The notes under the pieces were generated by a model. The model was given only the letters and a program-made list of their open reading frames with translations. It had not been told where the DNA came from and searched no databases. Source: Cryobacterium sp. SO1 (GTDB lineage Bacteria; Actinomycetota; Actinomycetes; Actinomycetales; Microbacteriaceae). Taken from it: DNA of 64,000 nt. Each line of letters starts with the position of its first letter. Position 1 is the first letter of the stretch. The position numbers and the translations under genes were made by a program. The stretch is taken from the NCBI RefSeq assembly GCF_004210215.2, contig NZ_CP067394.1:3782001-3846000 (forward strand), given 5' to 3'. Of the stretch, positions 35,319-45,962 are shown piece by piece.

Positions 35319-37007
35319 CTATTTCCTGTTTTGCGCGGGCCGACATCCCCATGGCGACGTGGACCGGGCGCTGACCTCGTCGCGAACGCGCAGGGGCAGC
35401 CGCACCGTCACCGTGGTGCCCTCACCCAGCGCGCTGGTGAGCTCGACGGTGCCGGAATGCGCCTTCACGAAGGACCGCACGATGCCCAGGCCCAGGCCCA
35501 TCCCCGGGATGGCCAGTTCGGTGGAGTTGCGGGCGCGGAAGAACCTGTCGAAGACCTGACGTTGATCTTCGGCGCTGAGTCCGATGCCGTCGTCGGAGAC
35601 CCGCAGCACCGCATCCGTACCATCGTGGTCGACGCTGAGGGTGACCGTGCCCTGCTCACGGGAGAACTTGATGGCGTTGGCGAGCAGGTTGTCGATGACC
35701 TGTTCGATCGCGACCGGGTCGATGTCGGCGCGCACGACCGCGTCGTCGCAGGCGCTGATGGTGATGCCGGCGGCCTGCGCGCGCGGCCGGGCGGTGTCCA
35801 GGCTCGCGCGCAGAATCTGGCCGAGGTCGGAGTCCACCCGGCGGATCGGCGGCTGGCCGTCGGTGGCGCTGAGCAGTTGGGCGATCACCGACAGGAGGCG
35901 CTCGGCGTTGCGCTCGATCACGCGGATCTCCATGGTGATGCCGAGCTCCTCGGCGTCGATCAGGCCGAGGTAGCCGATGATCGAGGTCAGCGGGGTGCGC
36001 AGCTCGTGCGACACCGTGGCCAGGAAGTCGTCCCGCACCGCGATGGCCTCCACCAGCGGGGTGACGTCGGTGGCCACCACGACGGTGCCCAGCGGATACC
36101 CGGACTCCCGTTCGACCACGCGGGACGAGGCGATGATGGCGCTCTGGTCGTCATCGCCGCCGACCCAGTACACCCGCCCGGCGACGAGGTCGCCGCGCAT
36201 GGCCCTCGCGGCGATCTGATCGTCCAGGGCGACCAGGGTGGTGCGGTCCACGTCGAACACGAGCGACGCATCCCGGCCGTACGAGCCTGTGGCCGAGTCG
36301 GTGCGCACGGCCAGCGCGCGGGCGGCCGCGTTGCTGAGGATCACCTCGCCCTGCGGGTTGTACAGCTCGATGCCGGCATCCACGGTCTCCATCACCGCTT
36401 CGAAGGTGGCCTGCCGGTCGGTGCTCTCCAGCAGCGCCGCGCGGAGCTCGGCGGACACCATTACCAGTTCGCGTTGCTGCGCGCGCAGGGCGTTGGCGGC
36501 GACGCGGGCGGTGATGGCGATGAATCCGGTGAAGATGGGCAGCAACAGCACCGAGCCCCAGCCGACGGCGTCGGCGGGCCAGGCGCCGGCCTGAACCAGC
36601 GGGAAGGCGCTCACGAAGAGCGCGCCGATCAGGGCCAGGCCGAGCGCCCACCAGGCGAAGCCGTAGGCCAGCCAGAGCACGGGCAGCACGATGAGCATCC
36701 CCACGGCGGGGAAGATGTCGCGCACCCCGTCACGAAGGAACGCGACCACCACGACGTCGAGCAGCGGAACGACGACCAGCCACTGGTGCCCGTGCTGTCG
36801 CCAAGGCACGAACATGCCCACCAGGGTGGCGACGACAGCCAGGCCGAGACCCACCTGGAAGCCGGTCTCGAATAGAGTGTCCGGCGCCCCGGCGAGCACG
36901 AAGCCCAGCAGCACCGACACCCCGGCCAGGAACGGTATCTGGGAGTACGGGAACTCCCGGATACTCCGCGGACGGACCGGCGCGGGTCCCTCGCGTAGCT
37001 GCATCAC
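35319..37007 (-). CDS. Orphan sensor histidine kinase with PAS-like domain
   Basis: Membrane-bound kinase, 562 residues. Six or so hydrophobic segments occupy about residues 25-180, followed by a PAS-like sensory domain (about 200-320, starting FEAVMETVDAGIELYNPQGEVILSNAAARAL). The HisKA motif DDFLATVSHELRTPLTSIIGYL (near 332) holds the phosphorylated His, and the ATPase domain shows IDNLLANAIKFS (N-box), VSDDGIGLS and GMGLGLGIVRSF. A 20-residue basic tail follows the last beta strand. No response regulator gene is adjacent, so the partner is encoded elsewhere. The start is a GTG (GAGGA 7 bases before), with ATG as second codon. Confidence 0.92.
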   Translation of the reverse strand: MMQLREGPAPVRPRSIREFPYSQIPFLAGVSVLLGFVLAGAPDTLFETGFQVGLGLAVVATLVGMFVPWRQHGHQWLVVVPLLDVVVVAFLRDGVRDIFPAVGMLIVLPVLWLAYGFAWWALGLALIGALFVSAFPLVQAGAWPADAVGWGSVLLLPIFTGFIAITARVAANALRAQQRELVMVSAELRAALLESTDRQATFEAVMETVDAGIELYNPQGEVILSNAAARALAVRTDSATGSYGRDASLVFDVDRTTLVALDDQIAARAMRGDLVAGRVYWVGGDDDQSAIIASSRVVERESGYPLGTVVVATDVTPLVEAIAVRDDFLATVSHELRTPLTSIIGYLGLIDAEELGITMEIRVIERNAERLLSVIAQLLSATDGQPPIRRVDSDLGQILRASLDTARPRAQAAGITISACDDAVVRADIDPVAIEQVIDNLLANAIKFSREQGTVTLSVDHDGTDAVLRVSDDGIGLSAEDQRQVFDRFFRARNSTELAIPGMGLGLGIVRSFVKAHSGTVELTSALGEGTTVTVRLPLRVRDEVSARSTSPWGCRPAQNRK

Positions 37008-37122
37008 TCGACGATCCTCACGTTCTGTGAGGCGTCACAGGCTCAGTTGCCGGCCCTCCCCTGAATTCAAGCAGGTCCGCACCACAATGGCCCCCATTGC
37101 GGGCACCTGTCGCACCATGGGG

Positions 37123-39285
<2,163 letters not shown>

Positions 39286-39306
39286 GTACACACATCCTTC
39301 GCGATA

Positions 39307-39327
39307 CTTGAGTGGACTCGACTCAAG
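39307..39327. promoter_or_regulatory. HAIR operator (HspR site) upstream of clpB
   Basis: CTTGAGT-N7-ACTCAAG, an exact match to the HspR-associated inverted repeat known from Streptomyces and mycobacteria. It is centred about 32 bases before the clpB start codon, where HspR with DnaK would block transcription until heat shock. No hspR gene is in the window. Confidence 0.9.
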
Positions 39328-39430
39328 TTTAGACCGCGGGCGGCGGATGCGCTACCGCGGCCGCCTGCCCGCAGCCGCGTCGATCCCCGCTCCGGGCTGC
39401 CTATGCGATCCCCCACGTGGTTTATGGGAG

Positions 39431-39450
39431 AAAGTGACTTCACTAGGACG
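39431..39450. repeat. 20-base motif shared with the spacer at 35.3 kb
   Basis: AAAGTGACTTCACTAGGACG, matching the sequence at 35270-35289 at 18 of 20 bases; further similarity (a CCTCTTTT run) follows in both. It lies between clpB and the eroded hydrolase gene and supplies that remnant's stop codon. Role unknown. Confidence 0.6.
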
Positions 39451-39717
39451 GGATCGGCCCGAGCGTCCTCTTTTCCGACCGATCTCCTGACACACGTGAG
39501 TCGCTGACCAGCGCTCCCCCGCTGGCGTGGAGAGCGAGGAAGTCCCGCACGTCGCCGGCCTCGGCCGCGTCAATGCCGTGGGCGAGTCCCTGGTAGACCC
39601 GTTCGACCCGGCTGGAGTGCTCCCGCAGGTACGCCGTCGTCCGTGCAATCGCGGATTCGCGCCCGTGGCGTCGGCGGCCCAGGTGGGCGAGCGGATGTCG
39701 GCGAGCAGGGCGCTCAT
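39443..39717 (-). pseudogene. Remnant of an alpha/beta-hydrolase (carboxylesterase/phospholipase type)
   Basis: The start codon overlaps the stop of the VOC gene (ATGA), and the first residues, MSALLADIRSPTWAADATGANP then LHG, resemble the beginning of small carboxylesterases, LHG being the oxyanion-hole motif. After about 27 codons the frame is lost and, one frame over, the DNA encodes AYLREHSSRVERVYQGLAHG and IDAAEAGDVRDFLALHAS, resembling the C-terminus of the same family with the catalytic His in AHGID. About 130-150 central residues, including the nucleophile, are missing. The likely explanation is an internal deletion. Hydrolase-VOC pairs of this kind occur in quinone/catechol detoxification (MhqD-MhqO-like) operons. 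Confidence 0.55.
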
Positions 39718-40628
39718 CGGGCGATCAGTTCGTCGGTGGAGAGGTCGGGCAGCGAGACGGTGACCTGGGTGCCCCACGGATCGGCGACCGAGACCGAGCG
39801 CCCGTCACCGGCGAACGGAATCGACCGGGCCGTCAGGCGCGCGGTGAGGGCCTGCAGGTCCGCGGCCGCGGGCACGGTGACGGCCACGTCGCCGAGGCCG
39901 AGGCTCGCCGCGCGGGGGCCGGAACCGCGGCTGTTCCAGGTGTTCATGGCGATGTGGTGGTGGTAGCCGCCGGCCGAGGCGAAGAGCGCGCCAGGGTAGC
40001 CGCCCTGGGTGGCCGCGAATCCGAGTGCGTCGACGTAGAACGCGCGAGCGGTCGGGATGTCACCAACCTGGAGGTGCACGTGCCCGACCACGCCGGGAAG
40101 GGCAGCGCCGGCATCCAGCAGCACCCGGTCGAGGTGGCTCTGCAGGTAGGCATTGGGATCGAGGTACTCCGTGGCCATCCGGATCTGCTCACCGTCGTGG
40201 ATCCAAGTGCTGCGGTCACGGTCGGTGTACAGCTCGACGCCGTTGCCCTCCGGGTCGGTGAAGTAGAACGCCTCGCTCACGAGGTGGTCGCTGGAGCCGA
40301 TGAAGTGGCTGCGCGGGTCCTGCGCGGCGCGGTAGACCGTGGCCGCGAGGCTACCGGGAGTCTCGAAGAGGAACGCGGTGTGGAACAGGCCGGCCTGGCG
40401 CGGGTCGACGCCGGGCAGGTCGGGGGTGTGAATCAGCCGCACGAGCGGTGTATTGCCGCGGCCGAGCACGCGGTGCACCTCACGGGCGCGGCTCTGCTCC
40501 TCGAGCGGCTCCATCGCGAACGCGCCGGAGTAATAGTCCGACATGGCCTCGAGGTCTCCGACCCGCAGCGTCACGGCGCCCATCGACGTGTCGGCATTGA
40601 GGATCTGCTCGTTCAGGTCGACGCTCAT
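39714..40628 (-). CDS. VOC-family ring-cleaving dioxygenase (CatE/catechol 2,3-dioxygenase-like)
   Basis: 304-residue protein with two vicinal-oxygen-chelate modules. Module 1 (about 15-130) begins GAVTLRVGDLEAMSDYYSGAF and contains LFHTAFLFETPGSLA with a metal-ligand His, and EAFYFTDPEGNGVELYTDR, with the second-module-like glutamate. Module 2 (about 175-300) has VGHVHLQVGDIPTARAFYVDALGF and GGYHHHIAMNTWNS. This arrangement matches CatE / YfiE / MhqO-type proteins, Fe(II) or Mn(II) dioxygenases acting on catechols or hydroquinones. The ATG was chosen for GGGAGCC just upstream and because the upstream extension runs through a regulatory palindrome. The gene formerly headed an operon with the eroded hydrolase. 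Confidence 0.87.
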   Translation of the reverse strand: MSVDLNEQILNADTSMGAVTLRVGDLEAMSDYYSGAFAMEPLEEQSRAREVHRVLGRGNTPLVRLIHTPDLPGVDPRQAGLFHTAFLFETPGSLAATVYRAAQDPRSHFIGSSDHLVSEAFYFTDPEGNGVELYTDRDRSTWIHDGEQIRMATEYLDPNAYLQSHLDRVLLDAGAALPGVVGHVHLQVGDIPTARAFYVDALGFAATQGGYPGALFASAGGYHHHIAMNTWNSRGSGPRAASLGLGDVAVTVPAAADLQALTARLTARSIPFAGDGRSVSVADPWGTQVTVSLPDLSTDELIAR

Positions 40629-40659
40629 GGCTTGGCTCCCGGTCGTGATGGCTGGTCCA

Positions 40660-40706
40660 TTGCTTGCATCTACAACTATACAGCAATTACTTGTAGCTGC
40701 AACCAA
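40660..40706. promoter_or_regulatory. 17-base-arm inverted repeat upstream of the VOC gene
   Basis: TTGCTTGCATCTACAAC and CTTGTAGCTGCAACCAA pair at 14 of 17 positions around a 13-base AT-rich centre. The CTACAA/TTGTAG cores resemble sites of MarR-type regulators of phenolic-compound genes. It lies 31 bases upstream of the VOC start; no regulator gene is adjacent. Confidence 0.5.
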
Positions 40707-40744
40707 TGTGCTTGGCACAGCCCGCGAAGGCGGCCGTGTGGGGG

Positions 40745-40864
40745 CTATTTTGCGTCGATAGGGAGCAGGATACCGGCGTCGACGCTGAAGTCGAGGCGGT
40801 CGAGCACCACGGTTTGCGCGTCGCCATGGCCGTAGACCTCGGTCAGCTGTTCAAGGCTGATCAT
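40745..40864 (-). pseudogene. metN: N-terminal stub of a methionine ABC transporter ATPase
   Basis: 39 residues starting MISLEQLTEVYGHGDAQTVV then LDRLDFSVDAG, which is the beginning of MetN-type ATPases (the normal protein of about 340 residues would continue with GxxGxxGAGKST). Instead the reading frame ends after eight unrelated residues, ILLPIDAK. The rest of metN and any metI/metQ genes are absent; the next DNA is the VOC control region. A deletion joining the two is the simplest explanation. It begins 7 bases after the flavin monooxygenase stop, an arrangement typical of organosulfur/methionine uptake operons. Confidence 0.7.
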
Positions 40865-40871
40865 CGGGGCT

Positions 40872-42254
40872 CTATCCCTGAACAGGCACTCCGACGCGGT
40901 AGTTCGCGCCGCGGTGCTCGTCGGGCAGGCGGTCGCCGCGGCCGTGCAGCTTCTGCCGCAGGGTGCCCTCGGCATACTCGGTGGGGTACACGCCGCGCTT
41001 CTGCAGCTCGGGCACCACCCAGGTGACCACGTCTTCGAAGGTGCCGGGCGTGATGGCGTAGGCGAGGTTGAACCCGTCCACGTCGGTCTCGGCGGCCCAT
41101 TCCTCGAGCTGGTCGGCGATCTCCACACCGGAGCCCACGATGAACGGGCCGAGTCCGCCGATCGCGCCGGCGCGGGCGATGTCGCCCACGGTCCATTCCG
41201 TGCCGTCGTGGTTCGCGGCCTGGAAATTGGCCACGGTGGACTGGATGGCGTTGCTCTTGACGTTGCCGATCGGCTCGTCCAGCGCGTAGCCGGACAGGTC
41301 CACGCCCATCCAGCCGGACATGAAGACCAGGGCGCCCTCTTCGCTGGCGTAGCTGAGGTAGTCGAGGTACTTGGCCGCAGCCTTCTCGCTGGTCTCGTCG
41401 GTGATGATCGTGAGCAGCGTGTAGATCTTGGCGCTGTAGCGGTCCCGGCCGGCAGCCTCGAGGGCGTCGCGCAGCTTGGTGACGGTGTCCTTGAGCACGT
41501 GCTTGGTCGACGCGGCCACGAAGATCGCCTCGGCGTTGCCGGCCGCGAACGCGATACCGCGGCTGGACGCGCCGGCCTGGTAGATCACGGGCGAGCGCTG
41601 CGGGCTGGGCTCGGAGAGGTGGATGCCGGGCACCTGGAAGTGCTTGCCGGAGTGGCCGATGGAGTGCACTTTGCTCGGGTCGGTGAAGACGCCGGTCTCG
41701 GTGTCGCGCACGACGGCGTCGTCCTCCCAGGAGCCCTCCCACAGCTTGTAGAGCACCTCGAGGTACTCGTCGGCATAGTCGTAGCGGTCGTCGTGCTCGA
41801 GCTGGTCGTCCTGGCCCATGTTGCGGGCGGCGGAGGGCAGGTAGCCGGTGACGACGTTCCAGCCGACCCGGCCCTTGGTGAGGTGGTCGAGCGTGGACAT
41901 GCGGCGCGCGAACGGGTACGGGTGCTCGTACGCGGTGCCGGCCGTGACGCCGAAACCGAGGTGCTCTGTGACATATGCCATTGCGGGAATGACCAGGAGC
42001 GGGTCAGCGACGGGGATCTGGGCGCCGTTGCGGATCGCCGCCTCGTTGGTGTCGCCATAGACGTCGTAGGTACCGAGAACATCGGCGAGGAAGATGCCGT
42101 CGAAACGGCCCTTCTCGAGCAGCTTGGCCAGCTCGGTCCAGTAGGCAAGGTCGGTGTAGCTCTGCGACCGGTCGTCGGGGTGGCGCCAGAGGCCGGAGGA
42201 CTGGTGGGCGACACAGTTCATGTCGAAGGCGTTGAAGCGAATCTGTCTGGGCAT
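40872..42254 (-). CDS. LLM-class flavin-dependent monooxygenase (NtaA/SnaA/DszA type)
   Basis: FMNH2-dependent monooxygenase of the luciferase-like superfamily, 460 residues. The family's opening RQIRFNAFDMNCVAHQSSGLW, the FLADVLGTYDVY segment near residue 52, GRVGWNVVTGYLPSAARN near 125, and SPVIYQAGASSRGIAFAAGNAEA near 215 are the NtaA/SnaA/DszA signatures (relatives oxidise nitrilotriacetate, dibenzothiophene sulfone and other xenobiotics, using FMNH2 from a separate reductase). Start ATG follows AGGTGAG. The stub of metN directly downstream suggests that it once belonged to an organosulfur or methionine-related operon; the natural substrate is unknown. Confidence 0.9.
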   Translation of the reverse strand: MPRQIRFNAFDMNCVAHQSSGLWRHPDDRSQSYTDLAYWTELAKLLEKGRFDGIFLADVLGTYDVYGDTNEAAIRNGAQIPVADPLLVIPAMAYVTEHLGFGVTAGTAYEHPYPFARRMSTLDHLTKGRVGWNVVTGYLPSAARNMGQDDQLEHDDRYDYADEYLEVLYKLWEGSWEDDAVVRDTETGVFTDPSKVHSIGHSGKHFQVPGIHLSEPSPQRSPVIYQAGASSRGIAFAAGNAEAIFVAASTKHVLKDTVTKLRDALEAAGRDRYSAKIYTLLTIITDETSEKAAAKYLDYLSYASEEGALVFMSGWMGVDLSGYALDEPIGNVKSNAIQSTVANFQAANHDGTEWTVGDIARAGAIGGLGPFIVGSGVEIADQLEEWAAETDVDGFNLAYAITPGTFEDVVTWVVPELQKRGVYPTEYAEGTLRQKLHGRGDRLPDEHRGANYRVGVPVQG

Positions 42255-42528
42255 GGACCTATGCTCACCTTTTCGCGGGCCCGGCACACCCCCGCACGAA
42301 ACACTGCGTCACAGTCGCGTACGGCGCAGCATCTTCGAGGCCTGCGGCCGAGCGGATGCGGACATGCAAGATCCTGCAACCGGCGGGCGGCCACGGCCGG
42401 CCTCGGCGTCGGCAGCGCCGTCACGCCCAGGGGTGCCTTTTCTCCCGGCCAGGTGCCATACTGGCCGAGAAACGGCGCTCCGTCCAGACGCGGGCGCCAG
42501 GCACGACCACTCATCGAAGAGGAGTCCC

Positions 42529-43959
42529 GTGAGCACCCCGATACTGTCCAATTTCATCAACGGCCAATTTGTGACACCGCTGGGCGTCGGGCTGCTGGAT
42601 ATCGTCGATCCGAGCACGGGGAACATCGTGGCGCGCGCTCCGATCTCCACCGCAGAGGACGTCGACGTCGCCATGCGCGCCGCGAAGGCCGCCTTCCCGG
42701 TCTGGAGCCGGCGCACCCCCGGGGAACGCCAGCGGGCCCTGCTGCTGCTCGCCGACGCCGTCGAGGCCAACAGTGAGCGCCTGGTTGAGGCCCAGCACCG
42801 CAACACCGGCCAGCCGCGCGCCACGATCGCCGCCGACGAGGTGGCCGCCGGCGCCGACCAGCTGCGCTTCTTCGCCGGCGCCGCCCGGCTGCTCGACGGC
42901 AAGTCGGCCGGCGAGTACCTCGAGGGGATGACCTCCTGGGTGCGCCGGGAGCCGATCGGCGTGGTCGGCCAGGTCACACCGTGGAACTTCCCGTTCCTGA
43001 TGGCGATCTGGAAAATCGGCCCGGCCCTGGCCGTGGGCAACACCCTGGTGCTCAAGCCCAGCGACACCACCCCGGAATCGACCCTGGAACTCGCCCGGAT
43101 CAGCCAGGGCATCCTGCCGGACGGTGTGATGAACATCGTGCTCGGCGACGCCACCACCGGCGCGTTCATCGTGGAGCACCCGCTACCGGGACTGGTGTCG
43201 ATCACCGGCAGCGTCCGCGCCGGCATGGCCGTGGCCTCCGGTGCCGCACACACCCTCAAGCGCGCCCACCTCGAACTCGGCGGCAAGGCCCCCGCGGTGG
43301 TCTTCGGCGACGTCGACGTGGCCAAGGTCGCCTCGGCCATCGCCGACTTCTCGTTCTACAACGCCGGGCAGGACTGCACCGCCATCACCCGGGTGCTCGT
43401 GCACGAATCGATCCACGACGAATTCGTGTCGGCGTTCACGGCCGAGGCGGAGCTGCGCACCACGGGGTCGGCCGACGACACCGAGAACTATTTCGGCCCG
43501 CTCAACAATGTGCGGCACTTCACCGACGTTCTCGAGAAGGTTGAGGGCCTGCCGGCGCATGCGGTGGTCAGCACCGGCGGCCACCAGGTGGGCGAGGCCG
43601 GCTTCTTCTTCGAGCCCACCGTGGTCACCCAGGTGCGTCAAACGGATGCGATCGTGCAGGACGAGACGTTCGGCCCGGTGATCACCGTGCAGAGTTTCGG
43701 CACCGAGGAGGAGGCCGTCTCCATGGCCAACGACGTGCGTTACGCCCTGGCCTCGAGCGTCTGGACCCGGGATCACGCCCGCGCCCTCAGGGTGTCCAGG
43801 GACCTGGACTTCGGGGCCGTCTGGATCAACACGCACATCCTGCTCACCGCCGAGATGCCGCACGGCGGCTTCAAGTATTCCGGCTACGGCAAGGACCTCT
43901 CCATGTACGGCGTCGAGGACTACACGCGCATCAAGCACGTGATGAGCTCGCTCGAATAG
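42529..43959 (+). CDS. Aldehyde dehydrogenase (probable aminoaldehyde dehydrogenase)
   Basis: NAD(P)-dependent ALDH, 476 residues. The catalytic Glu is residue 249 in HLELGGKAP and the nucleophilic Cys is residue 283 in NAGQDCTAI; the cofactor region TPWNFPFLMAIWKIGPALA near 160 and the late motif PHGGFKYSGYGKDLS near 445 are intact. The close similarity in style to gamma-aminobutyraldehyde dehydrogenases (PatD-like) and the copper amine oxidase downstream suggest that it oxidises the aldehyde made by that enzyme. The GTG is preceded by GAGGAG at 5 bases. It is the first gene of a four-gene amine-catabolism operon, divergent from the flavin monooxygenase across 274 bases in which only a weak TGCA palindrome (42365-42378) is visible. 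Confidence 0.9.
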   Translation: MSTPILSNFINGQFVTPLGVGLLDIVDPSTGNIVARAPISTAEDVDVAMRAAKAAFPVWSRRTPGERQRALLLLADAVEANSERLVEAQHRNTGQPRATIAADEVAAGADQLRFFAGAARLLDGKSAGEYLEGMTSWVRREPIGVVGQVTPWNFPFLMAIWKIGPALAVGNTLVLKPSDTTPESTLELARISQGILPDGVMNIVLGDATTGAFIVEHPLPGLVSITGSVRAGMAVASGAAHTLKRAHLELGGKAPAVVFGDVDVAKVASAIADFSFYNAGQDCTAITRVLVHESIHDEFVSAFTAEAELRTTGSADDTENYFGPLNNVRHFTDVLEKVEGLPAHAVVSTGGHQVGEAGFFFEPTVVTQVRQTDAIVQDETFGPVITVQSFGTEEEAVSMANDVRYALASSVWTRDHARALRVSRDLDFGAVWINTHILLTAEMPHGGFKYSGYGKDLSMYGVEDYTRIKHVMSSLE

Positions 43960-43988
43960 CTCGCTCACATCGACAGAACGGGAACCCG

Positions 43989-45962
43989 ATGACCTTTCAT
44001 CCCCTCGACCCCCTGACCGGCCCCGAATTCACCCAGGCGGCGGCCGTGCTCGCCCGCGAGCACGGCGTTGGTGAGGGGTGGCGGTTCGCCTCGATCGAAC
44101 TGGTCGAGCCGGCCAAGGCCGCCCTGGCCGAATTCGAGTCGACCGGGGTGGCCCCCGAGCGCCGCGCCCGTCTGGTGGTGCTGCACCGCGCCGAGAACCG
44201 CACCTGGGTGGCCGTGGTCTCCCTGGACACCGACACTCTGCTCGAGTGGGGGCAGGTGGCGGGTGTGCAGGCGAACTTCACCGTGGACGAGTGGGAGGAA
44301 GCCGACGCCGCGCTGCGGGCGCATCCGGAGGTCATCGAGGCGCTGGCCAAGCGCGGCATCACCGACCTCGACAACGTGTTCATCGACACCTGGACCTACG
44401 GCGACGCCGTGATCCCCGACGTCTACCGGGGGCTCCGCCTGGGGTGGGCGGATGTGTGGGTGCGCGCCCAGGCCGGAGCCAACCCCTATGCGGGGCCGGT
44501 GAGCGGGCTGCACTTCGTGATCGACGTGAACACCATGAACCTGCTCGAAATCGAGGACAGCTTCACCGTCGACCCGCCGAACGGGATGGGCGAGTACGTT
44601 CCGCACCTGGTGCCGGAGCGCATCCGCACCGCCAGCACCCGACCGCCGTTGAAGCCGCTGGACATCGTGCAGCCGGAGGGCCCGAGCTTCAGTGTCGACG
44701 GCAACCGGGTGCAATGGCAGAACTGGTCACTGCGGGTGGGCTTCAACTACCGCGAGGGCATGACGCTGCACCGGGTGACCTACACGGATGCCGGCCGGGA
44801 GCGCCCGATCGCCAACCGGCTGTCGTTCGCCGAGATGGTGGTGCCCTACCGCGACCCGAGCGTCGACCACTTCCGCCGCACCGCGTTCGACATCGGCGAG
44901 TGGGGCCTGGGCTTCATGACCACCTCGCTGGAGCTCGGCTGCGACTGCCTGGGCGAGATCCGCTACCTCGACGCGGTGCTGCACAACAGCGCCGGCGAGC
45001 CGTACACGATCCCCAACGCGTTCTGCATCCACGAGGAGGACAACGCCGTGCTCTGGAAGCACGTCGACCACGACGGCGGCGCCGAGGTTCGGCGGATGCG
45101 CCGGCTGGTGGTGTCGTTCCACGTGACCGTGGCCAACTACGAATACCTCGTCTACTGGCGGTTCTACCAGGACGGCAACATCGAATGCGAGGTGCGCGCC
45201 ACCGGCATCATGGTGGTCACCCGCCTCGACCCCGGCCAGCCGCACCCCAACGGCACCCTGGTCGACGAGCGCACCTACGCGCCGTTCCACCAGCACTTCA
45301 TCGTGGCCCGGATGGACCTCGACATCGACGGCCCGGCCAACACCGTGTACCGCAGTGAGACCCGAATCGAACCGATCGACGCGGCGAACCCGCTCGGGCT
45401 GGCGATCACGCAGCAGAACACCCCGATCGAGACCGAAGGCTTCGATGACTTCGACTGGAACACCCAGCGGGCGTGGAAGGTGGTCAACGAACAGACCAGG
45501 AACGGTCTCGGCACCCCGGTGTCGTACAAGCTCGTGCCTGGCGGCGCCATCCCGTCGTTCTTCTCGCCCACCGCGCCCGCGCTGCAGCGTGCCCAGGTGA
45601 TCGGCCACACCGTGTGGGTCACCCCCAACGACGATTCCCAGCGCTGGCCGTGCGGCGAGTTCGTGAACCAGAGCGGCGTCGACCACGGCCTGCCCGAGTG
45701 GATCACGGCCGGCCGCAACGTACGTGACACCGACCTGGTGCTCTGGTACACCTTCGGCATCCACCACATCACCCGGCCGGAGGAATGGCCGGTGATGTCG
45801 GCCGACATCGTGTCGTTCTGGCTCAAGCCGGTGGGCTTTTTCGACCGCAACCCGTCGCTCGATGTGGAGCCGAGCGCCCTGCACTGCGCCCCCGGCATGG
45901 ACCATGCCGGACACGACCACGAGCCGGATGCCGCCGGCACGGAACCGAGGAGAACAGCGTGA
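43989..45962 (+). CDS. Copper-containing primary amine oxidase
   Basis: Quinoprotein amine oxidase (657 residues), oxidising primary amines to aldehydes with release of ammonium and hydrogen peroxide. The self-processed topaquinone cofactor comes from Tyr384 in the NYEY motif (usually NYDY). The catalytic base is Asp289 in VPYRDP. Copper ligands are His434 and His436 in HQHF plus His592 or His593 in GIHHITRPEEWP. The two N-terminal small domains (N2/N3) precede the catalytic domain at about residue 230. There is no signal peptide, so it acts in the cytoplasm like Arthrobacter enzymes. The C-terminal tail is His/Asp-rich (CAPGMDHAGHDHEPD), possibly aiding copper loading. The stop overlaps the next gene (GTGA). 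Confidence 0.95.
   Translation: MTFHPLDPLTGPEFTQAAAVLAREHGVGEGWRFASIELVEPAKAALAEFESTGVAPERRARLVVLHRAENRTWVAVVSLDTDTLLEWGQVAGVQANFTVDEWEEADAALRAHPEVIEALAKRGITDLDNVFIDTWTYGDAVIPDVYRGLRLGWADVWVRAQAGANPYAGPVSGLHFVIDVNTMNLLEIEDSFTVDPPNGMGEYVPHLVPERIRTASTRPPLKPLDIVQPEGPSFSVDGNRVQWQNWSLRVGFNYREGMTLHRVTYTDAGRERPIANRLSFAEMVVPYRDPSVDHFRRTAFDIGEWGLGFMTTSLELGCDCLGEIRYLDAVLHNSAGEPYTIPNAFCIHEEDNAVLWKHVDHDGGAEVRRMRRLVVSFHVTVANYEYLVYWRFYQDGNIECEVRATGIMVVTRLDPGQPHPNGTLVDERTYAPFHQHFIVARMDLDIDGPANTVYRSETRIEPIDAANPLGLAITQQNTPIETEGFDDFDWNTQRAWKVVNEQTRNGLGTPVSYKLVPGGAIPSFFSPTAPALQRAQVIGHTVWVTPNDDSQRWPCGEFVNQSGVDHGLPEWITAGRNVRDTDLVLWYTFGIHHITRPEEWPVMSADIVSFWLKPVGFFDRNPSLDVEPSALHCAPGMDHAGHDHEPDAAGTEPRRTA

Noticed and set aside
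35059..35352. Possible 97-codon gene on the minus strand in the spacer after the histidine kinase
   Set aside because: Its sequence runs through the terminator-like stem and the shared motif, and the protein has no recognisable features.
40745..41128. Whole frame as one 127-residue protein upstream of the VOC gene
   Set aside because: Only the last 39 residues from the ATG at 40864 are family-like (MetN start); the rest is an alternative frame of the flavin monooxygenase gene.
42365..42378. TGCA-flanked palindrome between the flavin monooxygenase and aldehyde dehydrogenase genes as an operator
   Set aside because: Too short and imperfect to separate from chance; mentioned only as context for the aldehyde dehydrogenase gene.
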